Assembly (NCBI GenBank): GCA_003506735.1
Contig: DNYS01000198.1
Span: forward strand, 2,613 to 10,762
DNA from: Nitrospinota bacterium
GTDB taxonomy: Bacteria; UBA8248
Direction of reading: 5' to 3'
Length of the DNA: 8,150 nt
The translations under genes were made by a program, and so were the position numbers. Position 1 is the stretch's first letter. The number at the start of each line of letters is the position of its first letter. Below, piece by piece: positions 6,439 through 8,150 of the stretch. Below the pieces are notes generated by a model. It had not been told where the DNA came from, searched no databases, and saw nothing but the letters and a program-made list of their open reading frames with translations.

Positions 6439-7644
6439 ATGGCGCATCCGGTACGCACGGCGGCGGAGAAGATCCAGCCCTGGCTGGTGGAGACCCGCCG
6501 CAGGATTCACATGAACCCGGAGATGGCCTTCGAGGAGGTCGAGACCTCGGGCCTTGTGGCCGAATCGCTCGCCGAGTGGGGTATCGCGGTGAAGACCGGC
6601 GTCGCCCGGACGGGCGTGATCGGCCTGCTCGACACCGGGCGCCCGGGTCCGACGCTCGGAATCCGCGCCGATATGGACGCGCTGCCGATCCAGGAGGTGC
6701 GCGAGACTCCCTACAAGAGCCGCAGGGTGGGAGTGATGCACGCCTGCGGCCACGACGCGCACACGACGATGCTCCTGGGCGCGGCGCGGGTACTCGCAGA
6801 AAATCCCGCCCTTCTCGAGGGCGCCGGGGGCCGGGTGAAGTTCCTCTTCCAGCCCGGCGAGGAGGGCCGCGCGGGCGGGCGCCTGATGGTCGAGGAGGGC
6901 GCGCTCGACGATCCCCGCGTCGATCTGGTCATCGCCGGGCACGTCTATCCGGCGATGGCCTCGGGCACCATCGGCACCCACACCGGCCCGACGATGGGAT
7001 CGGGCGATAAGTTCTTCGTCACCCTCCGGGGGGTGAGCTCCCACGCCGCTTATCCCCATAATTCGCGCGACCCGATCCTCGCCGCCGGGCATATCATCAC
7101 CGCCCTCCAGAGCATCGTGGCCCGGAACGTAAATCCTTTCGATTCGGCCGTCGTCTCCGTCACGCAGATGGAGGCGGGCGTCGCCATCAACATCGTCCCC
7201 GAGGAGGTCCGCCTCAGCGGAACCATCCGCACGATCCACCCCGAGGTGCGCGAGATGGTCAAGACCCGCGTGGCCGACACCATCCGGGGGATCGCCTCGG
7301 CCTTCGGCGTCGAGGCCGAGGTGGACCTTCAGGAGGGCTATCCTGTGCTCATGAACCACGGGGGCGCGACGGCCCTCATCGAAAAAGTCGGGGGGGAAAT
7401 CCTGGGTGAGGGGAACGTCTTGCCCGCGCCGCTCAGCCTGGGTTCGGAGGATTTCGCCTTCATGGCCAAGCAGCGGCCGGCGGCCATGTTCCGGCTGGGC
7501 ATCCGCAACGAGAAGGCCGGCATTGTCTACGGCCTTCACAGCAACTATTTCGACGTGGACGAGGACGTCCTCCAGCTCGGGGTCTCGATCTTCGTCCAGG
7601 CCGTACGGGAGTTTCTGGCGAATCCGGAGCCCTACGCCAATTGA
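6439..7644 (+). CDS. M20-family metallo-amidohydrolase (M20D / IAA-amino acid hydrolase and hippurate hydrolase type)
   Basis: This 401-residue protein without a signal peptide should be a cytoplasmic zinc or manganese hydrolase that cleaves an N-acyl amino acid or similar amide. Family motifs are RRIHMNPEMAFEE (21-33), GIRADMDALPIQE (74-86), the metal motif MHACGHDAHT (100-109, ligands Cys103 and His105), QPGEEG (138-143; Glu141 probable general base, Glu142 ligand), His168 in AGHVYP, SSHAAYPHNSRDP in the dimerisation domain (200-212), SLGSEDFAFM (333-342) and His367 near the end. The Cys-x-His pair and PGEE are typical of the M20D branch (ILL2, HipO, AmaA). Length is normal. The acyl group and amino acid cannot be predicted. 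The next gene overlaps its stop codon, so the two are probably co-transcribed. Confidence 0.93.
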   Translation: MAHPVRTAAEKIQPWLVETRRRIHMNPEMAFEEVETSGLVAESLAEWGIAVKTGVARTGVIGLLDTGRPGPTLGIRADMDALPIQEVRETPYKSRRVGVMHACGHDAHTTMLLGAARVLAENPALLEGAGGRVKFLFQPGEEGRAGGRLMVEEGALDDPRVDLVIAGHVYPAMASGTIGTHTGPTMGSGDKFFVTLRGVSSHAAYPHNSRDPILAAGHIITALQSIVARNVNPFDSAVVSVTQMEAGVAINIVPEEVRLSGTIRTIHPEVREMVKTRVADTIRGIASAFGVEAEVDLQEGYPVLMNHGGATALIEKVGGEILGEGNVLPAPLSLGSEDFAFMAKQRPAAMFRLGIRNEKAGIVYGLHSNYFDVDEDVLQLGVSIFVQAVREFLANPEPYAN

Positions 7645-8150
7645 ACGATTCGCCGCCGCCGGCGGCCCATTTGGGCCAGGGCCCGCCGGAAGATGAGGAA
7701 ATCGAACGGGCGAAGGGGTATCCCTACCGTATTCCGGATTTTTCCTATGTATTCACCGCCTCCGGCGAAACGCCCCTCGACGGGTTTTTGCTGAAAAGGG
7801 GCCTGGACTTATCCGAGCTTCTGTCCGGCCGGACGGTGGTCGCCGCCTGCGGGTCGAACGCATCGCCGGAGCAGTTGAAGAGAAAATGCCTGAACTACGG
7901 CCTCTCGGGCGAGATCCCGGTCATCCAGGCGGTGCTCCGCGATTTCGATGCCGTTTACTCGGCGAATTTCACCTCCTACGGGTCGCTGCCCGCGACGCTT
8001 GCGCCCTCGGAGGGCGTCAGGGTGAATCTGTTCGTGACGTTCCTGGACGAAGCCCAGCTTGGGGCCATGAACGTTTCCGAGGCGGAAGGGGTGAACTACG
8101 ATCTGGTCCCTCTCGACGCGCGTCTCCTGACGCTGGAGGCGGGCCGGGCG
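7641..8150 (+). CDS. Partial protein with a GSN motif, possibly gamma-glutamylcyclotransferase-like; runs off the right edge
   Basis: The frame is open for 170 codons to the window end. The most likely start is TTG 7641, which overlaps the TGA of the hydrolase (TTGA). GGAG at 7626-7629 lies 11 bases upstream, and no in-frame ATG occurs before the conserved-looking region. After a Pro/Glu-rich start (about 1-25) the chain shows VVAACGSNASPEQLKRK (66-82), VYSANFTSYGSLPATL (105-120) and VNLFVTFLDEAQLGAM (128-143), then EAEGVNYDLVPL (147-158). A YGSN-type motif near the start of the domain, followed by an A-T-L-x-P segment and a later E-G-V-x-Y-x-x-V-P segment, recalls the gamma-glutamylcyclotransferase/AIG2-like fold. 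The first part is CGSN here, and the resemblance comes from memory of patterns. Codon choice matches its neighbours. Function uncertain. Confidence 0.72.
   Translation, partial: MNDSPPPAAHLGQGPPEDEEIERAKGYPYRIPDFSYVFTASGETPLDGFLLKRGLDLSELLSGRTVVAACGSNASPEQLKRKCLNYGLSGEIPVIQAVLRDFDAVYSANFTSYGSLPATLAPSEGVRVNLFVTFLDEAQLGAMNVSEAEGVNYDLVPLDARLLTLEAGRA

Noticed and set aside
6193..7539. 448-codon open frame on the - strand opposite the M20 hydrolase
   Set aside because: It is a shadow of a clearly conserved enzyme with all its metal ligands on the + strand. The antisense product is rich in Arg, Gly, His and Asp as expected for GC-rich antisense.

Overview
All genes in this GC-rich window (roughly 60-65% G+C by eye) lie on the + strand. 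The proteins point to a Gram-negative-type bacterium with a periplasm: a secreted di-haem c-type cytochrome, a periplasmic solute-binding protein with its ABC importer, and a FAA1-type acyl-CoA synthetase. I cannot name the phylum. The gene style would fit an uncultivated GC-rich lineage near Desulfobacterota, Methylomirabilota or Tectomicrobia, but that is a guess.

Layout. Positions 1-228 hold a degenerate tandem array with a 13-bp unit that runs off the left edge. From 251 to 6325 there is one tightly packed, probably co-transcribed set of five genes: a large two-haem cytochrome c peroxidase/MauG-family protein (251-2185), a PhnD-type binding protein (2199-3083), a PhnC-type ATPase (3087-3932), a PhnE-type permease (3853-4644, overlapping phnC by 80 bp) and an AMP-forming acyl-CoA synthetase (4649-6325). 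Gaps are 13, 3, -80 and 4 bp. A short intergenic region (6326-6438) carries a GC hairpin, a consensus-like -10 box inside a 13-bp direct duplication, and a GC palindrome followed by eight T. It leads into a second unit: an M20 amidohydrolase (6439-7644) and, overlapping its stop codon, a partial gene (7641 to the right edge) that vaguely resembles gamma-glutamylcyclotransferase-fold proteins.

How the genes may work together. PhnD, PhnC and PhnE form a complete importer (binding protein, ATPase, permease). No C-P lyase, phosphonatase or phosphite dehydrogenase gene is visible, and the binding-protein position that carries His in E. coli PhnD appears to be Asp here. The solute may therefore not be a classical phosphonate. 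The most unusual point is the periplasmic di-haem peroxidase, with extra helical regions at both ends, as the first gene of the importer operon. One reading is that it acts on the imported solute or on a periplasmic partner before uptake. The acyl-CoA synthetase could activate an imported acid, or may simply share the transcript. These links are inferences from gene order.
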